Counted from the stretch's first letter, positions 40,257-52,551 are shown. The stretch: 64,000 bases of DNA from Tsukamurella paurometabola (GCF_900631615.1 NZ_LR131273.1:434001-498000); one strand, 5' to 3'. A program made the numbers and translations. The notes: generated by a model from the sequence alone, not told the origin.

Positions 40257-41210
40257 TTAATTCCCGGATTCGGCGAGCCCCATGGCCACGCCGTCGAGGA
40301 TGTCGTGCTCGGAAACAGTGAGCTCGGTCACGCCGACGGTGGCCAGTCGCTCCGCCAGACGCATCGCCACGAGCGCGCCGCCGCCGATCACATCGGCGCG
40401 ACCGGGGTGCATCGGGCCGAGGGCCAGGCGCTCCACCGAGGTCATGCCCACCAGCCGGCGGCACAGCGCGATCAGATCGTCGAGCGGCACCCGCGAGCCG
40501 TGGATGCGGGCGGGGTCGTACTCCGTGAGCCCGTGCGCGAGCGCGGCGAGCGTCGTGAAGGTTCCCGCGACCCCGATCCACGTGCGAACGCCATCGAGCG
40601 GCACCACCGCGGTCGCTCCGTCGAGCGCGGCGTCGATGTGCACGATCGCGTCCGCCACCTCCGCGTCGGTCGGCGGGTCGGTGCGCAGCGCGCGTTCGGT
40701 GATGCGGACGCAGCCGATGTCGGCCGAATGAGCGTGCGCGACGGTGCCTCCCGAACCCACGACGAGCTCCGTCGACCCCCCTCCGAGGTCGACGACAAGG
40801 GCCGGGTCGGCTGCGTCGAGGCCCGCGGTGGCGCCGCGGTAGGAGAGTTCGGCCTCTTCGGTGCCGGCGATCACCTCGGCGCGGACGCCGGGCGTGATCC
40901 GGCCCAGCGCGGCCGCGGTGAGGTCCAGGAAGGCGTCGCGGTTCGAGACGTCGCGGGCGGCCGAGGTCGCGACCATGCGCACCCGGGTCGCGCCCAGTTC
41001 CAGTGCGGTGGCGACGTACGCGTCCAGCGCCGTGCGTACGCGCTCGAGGGCCTCTGCGGCGAATTCACCGGTGGCGTCGACGCCCTGGCCAAGCCGGACG
41101 ATCCGCATCTCGCGGTGCAGTTCCTCCAGGCCCGCGGCGGTGGACCGCGCGACGTACAGGCGGATGCTGTTGGTACCGCAGTCGATCGCCGCGACGACCA
41201 GGGGGCTCAC
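40257..41210 (-). CDS. ppx: Exopolyphosphatase / pppGpp phosphohydrolase family
   Basis: A 317-residue actin-fold phosphatase of the Ppx/GppA family. Motifs are AAIDCGTNSIRLYV for phosphate binding, VDLGGGSTELVVG, and VSEHDILDGVAMGL. It is the short two-domain form found in mycobacteria (Rv0496, Rv1026), and its place after ftsB and DUF501 matches Rv1026. It may act on short polyphosphate. The GTG start overlaps the DUF501 stop (GTGA). Confidence 0.88.
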   Translation of the reverse strand: MSPLVVAAIDCGTNSIRLYVARSTAAGLEELHREMRIVRLGQGVDATGEFAAEALERVRTALDAYVATALELGATRVRMVATSAARDVSNRDAFLDLTAAALGRITPGVRAEVIAGTEEAELSYRGATAGLDAADPALVVDLGGGSTELVVGSGGTVAHAHSADIGCVRITERALRTDPPTDAEVADAIVHIDAALDGATAVVPLDGVRTWIGVAGTFTTLAALAHGLTEYDPARIHGSRVPLDDLIALCRRLVGMTSVERLALGPMHPGRADVIGGGALVAMRLAERLATVGVTELTVSEHDILDGVAMGLAESGN

Positions 41211-41731
41211 TCACCACCCCAGGGGAACTGCGGCTCCGGCCAGTCGGCGGGGACCGCGTTGCCGCGCAGGCCGGCCGCGGCGGCGAGTGCCACGGCCTCG
41301 TCGCCCAGCCGGACGACCCCGGGCCCCTCGGCGAGCGCGTAGGCGATGAGTACGTGCAGGCACTTCACCCGGTCCGGCATGCCGCCGCCGGTGAAGTCGG
41401 TACCCAGGTCCTCCAGGGCGTTGCGGGATTCGAGGTAATGCCGGTGCGCCGCACGGTAGTTCTCGGCGATCGACTCGTCGGAGGCGAGGAGCGCCTCCAT
41501 CTCGCGCATGAGTCCCGCGCTCTCCTGGCGGCTCGCCTCGGCGGTGAGCCGGGGGTCCGTCAGGTAGTAGAGCGTCGGGAAGGGCGTCCCGTCGGGGAGT
41601 CGCGGTGCGGTCTTGACCACGGCGGGCTCGCCGTCCGGCGTGCGGTACGCGATCGCGAGGACGCCGCGCGGGGTGCGGCCCAACTGCGCGGCGACCCGGT
41701 CCAGGTCCTCCTGGGAGACTGCGTCACTCAT
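41207..41731 (-). CDS. DUF501 domain protein
   Basis: A 174-residue cytoplasmic protein of unknown function, conserved after ftsB in actinobacteria (Rv1025). Family motifs are PTLYYLTDPRLTAEASRQES, and FTGGGMPDRVKCLHVLIAYALAEGPG with a His/Cys pair. The ATG overlaps the ftsB stop (TGATG). Confidence 0.87.
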   Translation of the reverse strand: MSDAVSQEDLDRVAAQLGRTPRGVLAIAYRTPDGEPAVVKTAPRLPDGTPFPTLYYLTDPRLTAEASRQESAGLMREMEALLASDESIAENYRAAHRHYLESRNALEDLGTDFTGGGMPDRVKCLHVLIAYALAEGPGVVRLGDEAVALAAAAGLRGNAVPADWPEPQFPWGGE

Positions 41732-42150
41732 CAGTGCGGCACCGCGATCGTGCGCCAGACATTGGTGTACCAGGGGTTCTGCTTGGCCTGTTCCGCCTCC
41801 ACCTGCTCCGGCGTCGGCTTCGGGGCGCCGGGCACCTGCACGCGGTACGGCGTCTCGCCGGGCATCACGTACTGCAGCCGGATCCGGGCCTGGGCCTTGA
41901 TGTACTCCGGATCGTCCTGCAGGCGCTTCTGCTCCTCGAGCCGGGCGATGTCGGCCAACAACTGGGCGTGCTCGGCCGCGACCTTCTCCTCGCGGGCCTG
42001 CTCGGACATGTACGTCCGCACCGGCACCGCGAGGGTGAGCGCGAGGACGCACAGCACGAGGAACAGCACGACGGTGCGCCCGGCGCTCCGACCGTCCGCG
42101 CGGGCTTCAGCGCCCGACGGGCTGCGCACGAGGCGGGACCTGCTGCTCAC
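41731..42150 (-). CDS. ftsB: Septum formation initiator FtsB/DivIC family
   Basis: A 139-residue single-pass divisome protein with a cytoplasmic N-terminus, a membrane helix (VVLFLVLCVLALTLAVPV, about 27-44), and then a periplasmic coiled coil (EQAREEKVAAEHAQLLADIARLEEQ). A conserved PEYIKAQARIRLQYVMPGE follows. It would bridge FtsL and FtsQ. The gene lies 38 bases after eno, the conserved actinobacterial order. Confidence 0.87.
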   Translation of the reverse strand: MSSRSRLVRSPSGAEARADGRSAGRTVVLFLVLCVLALTLAVPVRTYMSEQAREEKVAAEHAQLLADIARLEEQKRLQDDPEYIKAQARIRLQYVMPGETPYRVQVPGAPKPTPEQVEAEQAKQNPWYTNVWRTIAVPH

Positions 42151-42188
42151 TTCGGCTGTGCTCCTTCGACTCTCGGGGTACTACTCGG

Positions 42189-43481
<1,293 letters not shown>

Positions 43482-43623
43482 TTATGCACTGGCCGAGCTC
43501 GGGGGCAACTCAGCAGCCAGCCTAGTGCCCGGCACCCACGACACGAAGCCCGGCGCGCACGAAGTCCCGATCACGCTGATCGGATCCACTCATACCGGGA
43601 CCGTCCGGCGCTACCCTGCGGTC

Positions 43624-44598
43624 ATGTCCGTCCCGGTGCTCGACCTCGCCCTCCTGGACACCGACCCCGCGCGGTTCGACGGTGCCGTCCGCGCCGCCGC
43701 GCACGACGTGGGCTTCTTCTATCTGACGGGGCACGGCCTCCCGCAGGACCGCATCGACGAGGTGCTCTCCGTGGCCCGCGCCTTCTTCGCGCTGCCGCAG
43801 GCGGACAAGGACGCCGTCGCGATGACGAACTCGCCCCACTTCCGTGGGTACACCCGTCTCGGTGGCGAGCTCACCCGCGGCGAGGTGGATTGGCGGGAGC
43901 AGATCGATCTGGGACGGGAGGACCCGGCACCGTCGGGCCCGGGACCGGACTACCGGAACCTGCTCGGCCCGAACCAGTGGCCGGCGGCCCTGCCGGAGCT
44001 GCGGACGGTCATGGAGCGCTGGGACGCGGACCTGTCGCGGATCTCGCTCGCGCTGCTGCGCGCGTGGGCGCGGTCACTGGGCGCCGACCCGCACGTCTTC
44101 GACGAGGCCTTCGCAGAGCGGCCGGCGACGCTGATCAAGGTGGTGCGCTATCCCGCGGGCACGGCCACCGCCCAGGGCGTGGGCGCGCACAAGGACTCCG
44201 GGGTGCTGACGCTGCTGCTGGTGGACCCGGCGTCGGAGGGCCTGCAGGTACTGCCGCCCGGCGCGACCGTATGGGTGGACGTGCCACCGCTGCCCGGCGC
44301 GTTCATCGTGAACATCGGCGAGATGCTCGAGGTCGGCACCGACGGCTACCTGCATGCGACGGAGCACCGCGTGGTGAATCGCCGCACCGGCGCCGACCGG
44401 ATCTCCGTGCCGTACTTCTTCAACCCGTCGGTCACGGCGCGCATGCCGCACCTGCCGCTCCCCGCGGAGCTGCGCACGGGCGTCACCGTCGACCCGGACA
44501 ACCCGATCTTCGACACCTACGGCGAGAACGCCTGGAAGAGCCGCCTGCGGGCGCACCCGGACGTGGCGGCGCGGCACTACCCGCAAACCGCCTCGTAA
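43624..44598 (+). CDS. Isopenicillin N synthase-like 2-oxoglutarate/Fe(II) oxygenase
   Basis: A 324-residue non-haem iron oxygenase with iron ligands His189, Asp191 (GAHKDSG) and His248 (ATEHR), and the 2-oxoglutarate Arg259 with Ser261. The N-terminal DIOX_N domain starts VPVLDLALLD and contains GFFYLTGHGLP. The substrate is not evident. A TACCCT box six bases before the ATG suggests a leaderless start. It is divergent from eno. Confidence 0.85.
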   Translation: MSVPVLDLALLDTDPARFDGAVRAAAHDVGFFYLTGHGLPQDRIDEVLSVARAFFALPQADKDAVAMTNSPHFRGYTRLGGELTRGEVDWREQIDLGREDPAPSGPGPDYRNLLGPNQWPAALPELRTVMERWDADLSRISLALLRAWARSLGADPHVFDEAFAERPATLIKVVRYPAGTATAQGVGAHKDSGVLTLLLVDPASEGLQVLPPGATVWVDVPPLPGAFIVNIGEMLEVGTDGYLHATEHRVVNRRTGADRISVPYFFNPSVTARMPHLPLPAELRTGVTVDPDNPIFDTYGENAWKSRLRAHPDVAARHYPQTAS

Positions 44599-44626
44599 CC
44601 CGATCCTCGTCCCTATCGTGGGGACC

Positions 44627-45022
44627 ATGACCGGCGCAGCCCCGCTCGTCCTCGTCTACAGCTCCAACGCGCGCCACCGCGCGGAGATCACGGCGGCCCT
44701 GGGCACACGCCCCGCCCCGGACAGACCTCCGATCACGGTCCTCGAGGCCGCCACGGCCCCGGCGGTCATCGCGCGGCTCGACGAGGGCGGGGTCGCACTG
44801 GTCGTGCTCGACGGGGAGGCCGCCCCCGCGGGCGGCATGGGCCTGGCGCGGCAGGTGCGCGACGAGATCGATCCGTGCCCTCCGCTGCTGGTCGTCACAG
44901 CGCGTCGTGCCGACCGCTGGTTGGCACGGTGGTCCCAGGCGGACGCCTGGGTGAGCCACCCGCTCGACCCGTTCGAGCTGGCGGAGGCCGCCGGACGACT
45001 GCTCGCCACCGCGACCCTCTGA
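44627..45022 (+). CDS. Degenerate receiver-domain protein preceding nuo (Rv3143-like)
   Basis: A 131-residue CheY-like protein. Asp62 in VVLDGEAAP sits where the phosphoryl acceptor should be, but the acidic pair near the N-terminus is replaced by YSSNARHR and the conserved Lys region reads SHPLDPFE. It may therefore signal without classic phosphorylation. The same gene precedes nuoA in M. tuberculosis (Rv3143). TATCGT lies seven bases before the ATG, pointing to a leaderless start; a GTG at 44618 is in frame. Confidence 0.78.
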   Translation: MTGAAPLVLVYSSNARHRAEITAALGTRPAPDRPPITVLEAATAPAVIARLDEGGVALVVLDGEAAPAGGMGLARQVRDEIDPCPPLLVVTARRADRWLARWSQADAWVSHPLDPFELAEAAGRLLATATL

Positions 45023-45075
45023 AAATCAGACACGCTCGCCCCAAAAGCCCACCCCGATCACACGTAGGACATATA

Positions 45076-45095
45076 GTTGTGATGTAGCTCACAAC
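45076..45095. promoter_or_regulatory. CRP/GlxR-type site upstream of nuoA
   Basis: GTTGTGATGTAGCTCACAAC contains TGTGA-N6-TCACA with the central TA of the GlxR consensus, extended by two further paired bases on each side. It lies 69 bases before nuoA. A TATAGT box at 45072-45077 overlaps its left edge, so binding could repress that start or activate one further downstream. Confidence 0.75.
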
Positions 45096-45163
45096 TTCAC
45101 TCAGGGGAGCCTAACCGGTTCTGCTGAATGGGATTTCGCATACACCGCGGAAGGAGCGTCGCC

Positions 45164-45526
45164 GTGAACCTGTACGTGCCCATCCTGGTACTGGGGGCGA
45201 TCGCGGCCGCCTTCGCGGTGTTCTCCGTGGGCGTCGCCCGGTTCGTCGGGCCGCGCCGCATCAACCGCGCGAAGCTCGAGGCGTACGAGTGCGGCATCGA
45301 CCCCTCCCCCACGCCCGCGTCGGGCGGCGGCCGGTTCCCGGTGAAGTTCTACCTGACGGCCATGTTGTTCATCATCTTCGACATCGAGATCGTCTTCCTC
45401 TATCCGTGGGCCGTGCACTTCGACGTGCTGGGCACGTACGGCCTGCTCGCAATGGCGCTGTTCCTGGTGAACGTCACGGTCGCCTACGTCTACGAGTGGC
45501 GGCGAGGGGGACTGCAGTGGGATTGA
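45164..45526 (+). CDS. nuoA: NADH-quinone oxidoreductase subunit A
   Basis: A 120-residue membrane subunit of complex I with three helices. The second loop AYECGIDPS carries the conserved Cys near the quinone channel, followed by VKFYLTAMLFIIFDIEIVFLYPWA. The GTG at 45164 follows GGAAGGAG; the N-terminus VNLYVPIL matches mycobacterial NuoA. It is the first gene of the 14-gene operon. Confidence 0.96.
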   Translation: MNLYVPILVLGAIAAAFAVFSVGVARFVGPRRINRAKLEAYECGIDPSPTPASGGGRFPVKFYLTAMLFIIFDIEIVFLYPWAVHFDVLGTYGLLAMALFLVNVTVAYVYEWRRGGLQWD

Positions 45527-45581
45527 GGGAGGCGCCCGCGGTGCGCCACGCTGACGGATTCGTCGGGAGCGAGGTTCCGCC

Positions 45582-46136
45582 GTGGGGGTAGAGGACAAGG
45601 TTCCGGGCGGATTCCTGCTGTCGACGCTCGAGGTGGTGGCGGGGTACGCGCGGAAGGGATCGCTGTGGCCGGCCACGTTCGGCCTGGCCTGCTGCGCGAT
45701 CGAGATGATGGCCACCACCGGCCCGCGTTTCGACATCGCCCGGTTCGGCATGGAGGCGTTCCGCGCCTCACCGCGGCAGGCCGACCTGATGATCGTCGCC
45801 GGCCGCGTGAGCCAGAAGATGGCACCGGTGCTGCGCCAGGTGTACGACCAGATGGCGGAGCCGAAATGGGTCCTGGCCATGGGGGTCTGCGCCAGCTCGG
45901 GCGGCATGTTCAACAACTACGCCATCGTGCAGGGCGTCGACCACGTGGTTCCCGTCGACATCTACCTGCCCGGGTGCCCGCCCCGCCCGGAGATGCTGCT
46001 CAACGCACTGCTGGCGCTGCACGAGAAGGTCGCGGAGACGCCGATGGGCGTGAACCGCGAGGCCGCCCGCCGCGCCGCGGAGGAGGCCGCTCTCGCCGCA
46101 CGCCCGACCATCGAGTTCAAGGGTCTGCTGCGATGA
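45582..46136 (+). CDS. nuoB: NADH-quinone oxidoreductase subunit B
   Basis: The 184-residue peripheral subunit that binds cluster N2, the last electron carrier before quinone. Its ligands are the tandem Cys37-Cys38, Cys103 (GVCASSGG) and Cys132 (PGCPPRPE). A 55-base gap after nuoA is the widest in the first half of the operon. The start is GTG; the stop overlaps nuoC. Confidence 0.96.
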   Translation: MGVEDKVPGGFLLSTLEVVAGYARKGSLWPATFGLACCAIEMMATTGPRFDIARFGMEAFRASPRQADLMIVAGRVSQKMAPVLRQVYDQMAEPKWVLAMGVCASSGGMFNNYAIVQGVDHVVPVDIYLPGCPPRPEMLLNALLALHEKVAETPMGVNREAARRAAEEAALAARPTIEFKGLLR

Positions 46137-46870
46137 CCGAGTCCCCCGACCCGCCCGAGCCCGGCGGCACCGTCGACCCCGGCGACGCCGTCGAGCGCAC
46201 GACACCCCAGCCCGACGTCGTGCGGACGCGTACCGGGATGTTCAGCGGCGGCACCGGCGATACCTCGGGCTACGGGCGGATCAGCCGTCCCGTCGTGATG
46301 CCCGGGCCCGGCGAGGAACCATTGCCCGACGGTTTCGACGGGATGCTCGCCGTGCTGCGGGACGCCCTGGACCGCACCGACGGTGCGCCCTTCGCCGAGG
46401 CGGTCCGCGCGGTGGTGGTGCACCGGGGCGAGGTCACGCTGCGGGTACCGCGCGAGCACGTGGTCGCCGTGGCGCGGCTGCTGCGCGACGAGCCGGCCCT
46501 GCGGTTCGAGATGTGCCTGGGCACCTCCGGCGTGCACTTCCCCGAGGACGCCGGCGCGGAACTGCGCGCGGTCACGCACCTGCAGTCGATCACCCACGGC
46601 CGCCGGCTGCGCCTCGAAACCTCGTGCCCCGACGCCGATCCGCACGTCCCGTCGTTGTTCTCCGTGTACCCCACGACGGACTGGCACGAACGCGAGACCT
46701 ACGACTTCTTCGGCATCGTCTTCGACGGCCACCCCTCGCTCACCCGGATCGAGATGCCGGACGATTGGGAGGGGCATCCGCAGCGCAAGGACTACCCGCT
46801 GGGCGGCATCGGCGTCGAGTTCCACGGCGCCGAGGTCTCCGCGCCCGACACCCGGAGGTCGTACTCGTGA
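46133..46870 (+). CDS. nuoC: NADH-quinone oxidoreductase subunit C
   Basis: A 245-residue peripheral-arm subunit. A long unstructured N-terminus of about 60 residues, rich in Pro, Asp and Thr, precedes the 30-kDa domain with [19 protein letters not shown] and RKDYPLGG. It is not fused to NuoD, unlike in E. coli. It overlaps nuoB and nuoD by four bases each. Confidence 0.95.
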   Translation: MTESPDPPEPGGTVDPGDAVERTTPQPDVVRTRTGMFSGGTGDTSGYGRISRPVVMPGPGEEPLPDGFDGMLAVLRDALDRTDGAPFAEAVRAVVVHRGEVTLRVPREHVVAVARLLRDEPALRFEMCLGTSGVHFPEDAGAELRAVTHLQSITHGRRLRLETSCPDADPHVPSLFSVYPTTDWHERETYDFFGIVFDGHPSLTRIEMPDDWEGHPQRKDYPLGGIGVEFHGAEVSAPDTRRSYS

Positions 46871-48156
46871 CCACCGACCACAGCGAGTTCACCGCCATGG
46901 GCTCCGACTGGGACGACATCGCCGCCGAGGCGATCGGCCAGGAGCGGATCGTGGTCAACATGGGCCCGCAGCACCCGTCGACGCACGGCGTGCTGCGCCT
47001 GATCCTCGAGCTCGACGGGGAGACCGTGACCGAAGCGCGGTGCGGGATCGGCTTCCTGCACACCGGCATCGAGAAGAATCTGGAGTTCCGCACCTGGACA
47101 CAGGGCACCACCTTCGTCACCCGGATGGACTATCTCGCGCCGCTGTTCAACGAGACCGCGTACTGCCTGGCGGTGGAGAAACTGCTGGGCATCACGGAGG
47201 AGATCCCCGAGCGCGCGACGGTCATCCGCGTACTGCTCATGGAGCTGAACCGGATCACCAGCCACCTCGTGGCGCTGGCCACCGGTGGTATGGAGCTGGG
47301 CGCCGTCTCCCCGATGCTCCGCGGTTTCGAGATCCGCGAGCAGATCCTCGACGTCTTCGAGACGATCACCGGGCTCCGGATGAACCACGCCTACATCCGG
47401 CCCGGCGGCGTGGCGGCCGACCTGCCCGCCGAGGCGGTCCCGCAGATCCGGGAGCTGTTGCGGACGCTGCCGCCACAGCTGGACGCGATGTCGTCGATGC
47501 TCACGGACAACCCGATCTGGATCGCCCGGACCAAGAACATCGGCTACCTCGACCTCACCGGCTGCATGGCGCTCGGCGTCACCGGGCCGGTCCTGCGGTC
47601 GACGGGCCTGCCCCACGATCTGCGCCGCAGCGAACCGTACTGCGGCTACGAGGACTACGAGTTCGACGTGGTCACCGACAGTGGCTGCGACTGCTACGGC
47701 CGGTACCTGATCCGCGTGCTGGAGATGAGCCAGTCCCTCCGCATCGTGGAGCAGTGCCTCGACAAGCTCGCGCCCGGCCCCGTCATGGTCGACGATGCGC
47801 GCCTCGGCTGGCCGGCGGACCTCGCGGTCGGTCCCGACGGTCTCGGCAACTCGCGCGCGCACATCGCGGAGATCATGGGCGAGTCGATGGAGTCGCTCAT
47901 CCACCACTTCAAGCTCGTCACCGAGGGCTTCGCGGTTCCCGCCGGCCAGGTCGCGGTCTCGGTCGAGGCACCGCGGGGCGAGTTGCTCGTGCACGCCGTC
48001 AGCGACGGTGGCACCCGGCCCTATCGGGTGCACTTCCGCGACCCCTCGTTCACGAATCTGCAGGCGGTCGCGGCGATGTGCGAGGGCGGCATGGTCTCCG
48101 ATGTCATCGCGGCCGTCGCCAGCATCGACCCGGTCATGGGAGGGGTGGATCGATGA
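46867..48156 (+). CDS. nuoD: NADH-quinone oxidoreductase subunit D
   Basis: A 429-residue 49-kDa-type subunit that forms the quinone site with Nuo[10 protein letters not shown] lies at residues 33-41 with the quinone-binding His40. ELNRITSHL and the C-terminal DPVMGGVDR, which ends in the processed-like Arg, are conserved. The start is GTG. Confidence 0.96.
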   Translation: MTTDHSEFTAMGSDWDDIAAEAIGQERIVVNMGPQHPSTHGVLRLILELDGETVTEARCGIGFLHTGIEKNLEFRTWTQGTTFVTRMDYLAPLFNETAYCLAVEKLLGITEEIPERATVIRVLLMELNRITSHLVALATGGMELGAVSPMLRGFEIREQILDVFETITGLRMNHAYIRPGGVAADLPAEAVPQIRELLRTLPPQLDAMSSMLTDNPIWIARTKNIGYLDLTGCMALGVTGPVLRSTGLPHDLRRSEPYCGYEDYEFDVVTDSGCDCYGRYLIRVLEMSQSLRIVEQCLDKLAPGPVMVDDARLGWPADLAVGPDGLGNSRAHIAEIMGESMESLIHHFKLVTEGFAVPAGQVAVSVEAPRGELLVHAVSDGGTRPYRVHFRDPSFTNLQAVAAMCEGGMVSDVIAAVASIDPVMGGVDR

Positions 48157-48875
48157 GCGAGCCCGTCTTCCTCGAGTTCGGCGCGCGACCGCAGGAGGCC
48201 GTGCAGTTGTACCGGCCCGGCGCGCCCACCGAGTACCCCGCGCCCGTCGCCGAGCGGCTCGCGGCGGACGCCGCACAGTTGATCGCACGCTATCCCGAGA
48301 AGCGGTCGGCCCTGCTGCCGCTGCTGCACCTGGTGCAGTCCGAGGACGGCTACATCACGCCCGCGGGCATCGAGTTCTGCGCGGCCGCACTGGGCCTCAC
48401 CGCCGCCGAGGTGGTCTCCGTCGCCACGTTCTATTCGATGTACCGGCGCGGCCCGACGGGCGAATACCTGGTCGGCGTGTGCACCACCACGCTGTGCGCG
48501 GTGCTCGGCGGCGACGCCATCCTGTCCTCGCTCTGCGAACACCTCGGGATCGCCCCCGGCGGCACCACCGACGACGGGAAGGTCACCGTCGAGCGGGTCG
48601 AGTGCAACGCGGCCTGCGACTACGCCCCCGTCGTGATGGTCAACTGGGAGTTCTTCGACGACCAGACGGTGGCGAGCGCCCGGGACCTGGTCGACGCGCT
48701 CCGGTCGGGCCGGCCACCGTCGCCGACGCGCGGCGCCCCGCTCGGAACCTTCCGCGAGACCGCCCGGCTGCTGGCCGGTTTCGACGACCCCCGGCCCGGC
48801 GCCGTCTCCGCTTCCGGCGCTGGCGGCGCGCCCACGATGGCCGGCCTGCAGGCCGCCCGGGAGGCGGAGTCATGA
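48153..48875 (+). CDS. nuoE: NADH-quinone oxidoreductase subunit E
   Basis: A 240-residue thioredoxin-like subunit with the [2Fe-2S] cluster N1a bound by Cys110, Cys115, Cys151 and Cys155. The C-terminal 50 residues are an extra Pro/Gly-rich tail seen in actinobacteria. The ATG overlaps nuoD and the stop overlaps nuoF. Confidence 0.95.
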   Translation: MSEPVFLEFGARPQEAVQLYRPGAPTEYPAPVAERLAADAAQLIARYPEKRSALLPLLHLVQSEDGYITPAGIEFCAAALGLTAAEVVSVATFYSMYRRGPTGEYLVGVCTTTLCAVLGGDAILSSLCEHLGIAPGGTTDDGKVTVERVECNAACDYAPVVMVNWEFFDDQTVASARDLVDALRSGRPPSPTRGAPLGTFRETARLLAGFDDPRPGAVSASGAGGAPTMAGLQAAREAES

Positions 48876-50212
48876 CCGCGCAGCTCACCCCCGTGCTCTC
48901 CGCCCACTGGGGCGACCCCGAGCCCTGGACCCTCACCTCCTACCGCGCCGCGGGCGGCTACGAGGGACTCGAACGCGCGCTCACGATGACCCCCGACGAG
49001 GTGATCGCCCTGGTCAAGGACGCGGGGCTGCGGGGCCGCGGCGGCGCCGGCTTCCCGACCGGCCTGAAGTGGAGCTTCATCCCGCAGCTCCGCCCGGGCG
49101 AGGACCCCGCACCCGGCGCCGACAAACCGCATTACCTCGTGGTGAACGCCGACGAGTCCGAACCCGGTACGTGCAAGGACATGCCGCTCATGTTCGCCAC
49201 GCCGCACACCCTGATCGAGGGCGTCATCATCGCCTCGTACGCCATCCGAGCACGGCGGGCGTTCATCTACGTCCGTGGCGAGGTACTGGGCGTGCAGCGG
49301 CGGCTGCGCGCCGCCGTCGCCGAGGCGTACGCGGCGGGCTATCTCGGCAAACCCATGGGTCCGAGCGGTTTCAGCCTCGAGCTCGTGGTCCACGGCGGTG
49401 CCGGCGCGTACATCTGCGGCGAGGAGACGGCGCTGCTCGACTCCCTGGAGGGCCGCCGCGGGCAGCCGCGACTGCGGCCGCCCTTCCCCGCGGTCGCCGG
49501 CCTGTACGCCTCGCCGACGTGCGTGAACAACGTCGAGTCGATCGCCAGCGTCCCGGCGATCCTCGCGCGCGGCGCCGAGTGGTTCCGCACCATGGGCAGC
49601 GAGAAGTCGCCGGGCTTCACGCTGTACTCGGTCTCGGGGCATGTGGTCCGCCCCGGCCAGTACGAGGCCGCACTCGGGGTGACGCTGCGGGAGATGCTCG
49701 AGCTGGCGGGCGGTGTCCGGCCCGGGCACGAGCTCAAGTTCTGGACGCCCGGCGGATCGTCGACGCCGCTGCTCACCGCGGAGCACCTCGACGTGCCGCT
49801 CGACTACGAGGGGGTCGCCGGGGCCGGCTCGATGCTGGGCACCAAGGCGCTCCAGATCTTCGACGACACCGTGTGCGTCGTGCGGGCCGTGCTGCGCTGG
49901 CTGGAGTTCTACGCGCACGAGTCCTGTGGGAAGTGCACCCCGTGCCGCGAGGGCACCTACTGGCTGGTGCGGCTGCTGCGCAGGCTGGAGGAGGGCGAGG
50001 GCCGCGCGGAGGACCTCGACACGCTCGCCGAGGTGGCCGATGGGGTGCTCGGCAAGGCCTTCTGCGCGCTCGGCGACGGTGCCGCGAGCCCGATCCAGAG
50101 CTCCCTGAAGTACTTCCGCGAGGAGTACGCGAGACATGTCGCCGAGGGCGGTTGCCCCTTCGACCCCGCCGCCTCGATGCGCGAGGCCCCGGTCCCGGGA
50201 GGTGCGCGATGA
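48872..50212 (+). CDS. nuoF: NADH-quinone oxidoreductase subunit F
   Basis: The 446-residue NADH-oxidising subunit. The FMN loop is [10 protein letters not shown] (residues 55-64), the NADH loop includes [13 protein letters not shown], and cluster N3 is held by CGKCTPC near 351-357 and the Cys in FCALGDGA near 396. Confidence 0.96.
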   Translation: MTAQLTPVLSAHWGDPEPWTLTSYRAAGGYEGLERALTMTPDEVIALVKDAGLRGRGGAGFPTGLKWSFIPQLRPGEDPAPGADKPHYLVVNADESEPGTCKDMPLMFATPHTLIEGVIIASYAIRARRAFIYVRGEVLGVQRRLRAAVAEAYAAGYLGKPMGPSGFSLELVVHGGAGAYICGEETALLDSLEGRRGQPRLRPPFPAVAGLYASPTCVNNVESIASVPAILARGAEWFRTMGSEKSPGFTLYSVSGHVVRPGQYEAALGVTLREMLELAGGVRPGHELKFWTPGGSSTPLLTAEHLDVPLDYEGVAGAGSMLGTKALQIFDDTVCVVRAVLRWLEFYAHESCGKCTPCREGTYWLVRLLRRLEEGEGRAEDLDTLAEVADGVLGKAFCALGDGAASPIQSSLKYFREEYARHVAEGGCPFDPAASMREAPVPGGAR

Positions 50213-52551
50213 CCGCGCCCGAACCCGTCAAGGCCACCATCGACGGCATCGAGATCGAGGTCCCGCCGGGCACTCTCGTGATCCGCGCCGCCGAGGACCT
50301 GGGCATCGCGATCCCCCGCTTCTGCGATCACCCACTGCTCGCCCCCGCGGGCGCGTGCCGGCAGTGCCTGGTGGACGTGGAGGGCCAGCGCAAGCCGCTC
50401 GCCTCCTGCACGACGACGGTGACCGACGGCATGGTCGTGCGGACGCAGGCCACCTCCGCCGCCGCGGCGGGGGCGCAGCGGAGCGTGATGGAGCTGCTGC
50501 TGGTGAACCACCCGCTGGACTGCCCCGTCTGCGACAAGGGCGGCGAGTGCCCGCTGCAGAACCAGGCGATGTCCGCCGGCCGCGCCACCTCGCGCTTTCC
50601 CGCGGCCGACAAGCGCACCTATCCCAAGCCGATCCCCCTCTCGGCGGAGATCGTGCTCGACCGCGAGCGCTGCGTCCTGTGCGCCCGGTGCACCCGCTTC
50701 TCGGACGAGATCGCCGGCGACGACTTCATCGAACTCATGGATCGCGGTGCGCTGCAGCAGGTGGGCGTCGCCGGCGATCAGCCGCTCGACTCCTACTTCT
50801 CCGGCAACACGGTGCAGATCTGCCCGGTCGGCGCGCTGACGAACACGTCGTACCGGTTCCGCGCCCGCCCCTTCGACCTGACCTCCACCCCGTCGGCGTG
50901 CGAACACTGCGCCAGCGGCTGCGCGCTGCGCGTCGACCACCGCCGAGGCGAGGTACTGCGCCGCCTCGCGGGCGACGACCCGGAGGTCAACGAGGAGTGG
51001 AGCTGCGACAAGGGACGCTGGGCGTTCACCTACGCGTCGGCGCCGGACCGGCTCACGACGCCCCTGGTCCGCGCGGCCGACGGTGCCCTCGCCCCGGCGT
51101 CGTGGCCGGAGGCGATCGCGGCCGCCGCGAAGGGGCTGACCGGGCGGGCGGCGGGCGTCCTCGCCGGCGGCCGCGGCACCGTCGAGGACCTCTACGCCTA
51201 CTCCGCTTTCGCCCGCATCGCACTGCGCACCAACGACATCGATTTCCGGATCCGGCCGCACAGCGCGGAGGAGGCGTCCTTCCTCGCCTCCGGAGCCGTG
51301 GGCGGGGTGACGTACGCCGACCTCGAGGCGGCGCCGGTCGTCCTGCTCGCCGGCCTCGAACCCGAGGAGGAGTCGCCGATCGTGCACCTGCGGCTGCGCA
51401 AGGCCGTCCGGGCCTGCGGCACCCGGGTGCTGTCGATCGCCCCGTTCGCCTCGCGCGGCCTCGGCCGCCTCCACGGCACCCTGCTGCCCTGCCCGCCCGG
51501 CGACGAACCCGCCGCCCTCGCGGACGCGGCCCTCATGGAGCGGCTGACGGAGCCCGGCTCGGTGATCCTCGTCGGCGAGCGGCTCGCCGAGACCCCGAAC
51601 GCGCTCGCGGCCGCCGCTGCACTGGCCGGCACCACCGGCGCTCGGCTCGCATGGATCCCGCGCCGCGCGGGCGAGCCCGGCGCCGTCGCCGGGGGCGCGC
51701 TGCCCGGGATGCTCCCCGGCGGTCGGCTGACGGCCAACTACGCCCACCGCGCCGAGCTCGAAAGCCTCTGGGGCGTCACCCTGCCCGAGGGGCCCGGTCG
51801 CGACACCGCAGGCATCCTCGCCGCTGCGGCGAGCGGCGAACTCCCCGCACTGGTGTGCGGCGCGGTGGACGTCGCGGATCTGCCTGACCCACGGGCCGCG
51901 CGCCGCGCCCTCGACGCCGCCTTCGTGGTGAGCCTGGAACAGCGCGAGTCCGAGGTGACGGCCCGGGCCGACGTGGTGCTCCCCGTCGCCACCGTGACCC
52001 AGCGCGCGGGCACGTTCCGGAACTGGGAGGGCCGCGACCGGTCCTTCGCCGCCGCCCTCCCGACGCCCGGCGCCCTCGCCGACGCGCGGGTGCTCGCCGT
52101 GCTCGCGCGGGCGATGCGCGCCGACCTCGGCTTCACCGACAGCGACGGGGCCGCCGCCGCCCTCCGCACGCTCGGCACCGTCCGGCTGCCGCGCCGCCCC
52201 GTCACCGGGCGACCCGGCACCGTCGGGGCTCCTGGCGATGGGGAGGCCCTGCTCGCGACGTGGCGGCAGCTGCTCGACCTGGGCCGCGGCCAGGACGGGG
52301 AGCCCGACCTCGCGGCCACCGCGCGCCGCCCGGTCGCACGGATGTCCGCGGCGACGGCGGCCGGCATCCTCGCCGCGGACGGCGCCGACGTATCGATCTC
52401 GACCGACCGCGGCACCATCACGTTGCCGCTCGCGGTGACCGAGATGCCCGACGGCGTGGTGTGGGTGCCGCGAAACTCTCCCGGGAGCACCGTCGCCGAG
52501 ACCCTCGGCGTCGGCTGGGGCGCCGTGGTGGGGATCGGGGTGGCACGATGA
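50209..52551 (+). CDS. nuoG: NADH-quinone oxidoreductase subunit G
   Basis: The 780-residue iron-sulfur subunit. N1b is bound by Cys39, Cys50, Cys53 and Cys67, N5 by His101, Cys105, Cys108 and Cys114, and N4 by CVLCARC (155-161) with ICPVG. The extra cluster N7 is kept, as CEHCASGC followed after 27 residues by Cys. A molybdopterin-oxidoreductase-like domain without cofactor fills the C-terminal two thirds. Confidence 0.95.
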   Translation: MTAPEPVKATIDGIEIEVPPGTLVIRAAEDLGIAIPRFCDHPLLAPAGACRQCLVDVEGQRKPLASCTTTVTDGMVVRTQATSAAAAGAQRSVMELLLVNHPLDCPVCDKGGECPLQNQAMSAGRATSRFPAADKRTYPKPIPLSAEIVLDRERCVLCARCTRFSDEIAGDDFIELMDRGALQQVGVAGDQPLDSYFSGNTVQICPVGALTNTSYRFRARPFDLTSTPSACEHCASGCALRVDHRRGEVLRRLAGDDPEVNEEWSCDKGRWAFTYASAPDRLTTPLVRAADGALAPASWPEAIAAAAKGLTGRAAGVLAGGRGTVEDLYAYSAFARIALRTNDIDFRIRPHSAEEASFLASGAVGGVTYADLEAAPVVLLAGLEPEEESPIVHLRLRKAVRACGTRVLSIAPFASRGLGRLHGTLLPCPPGDEPAALADAALMERLTEPGSVILVGERLAETPNALAAAAALAGTTGARLAWIPRRAGEPGAVAGGALPGMLPGGRLTANYAHRAELESLWGVTLPEGPGRDTAGILAAAASGELPALVCGAVDVADLPDPRAARRALDAAFVVSLEQRESEVTARADVVLPVATVTQRAGTFRNWEGRDRSFAAALPTPGALADARVLAVLARAMRADLGFTDSDGAAAALRTLGTVRLPRRPVTGRPGTVGAPGDGEALLATWRQLLDLGRGQDGEPDLAATARRPVARMSAATAAGILAADGADVSISTDRGTITLPLAVTEMPDGVVWVPRNSPGSTVAETLGVGWGAVVGIGVAR

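Noticed and set aside
45541-45591. Short GTG-started frame between nuoA and nuoB
   Set aside because: It ends inside the nuoB start region and has no conserved sequence; the gap probably just carries the nuoB ribosome site.
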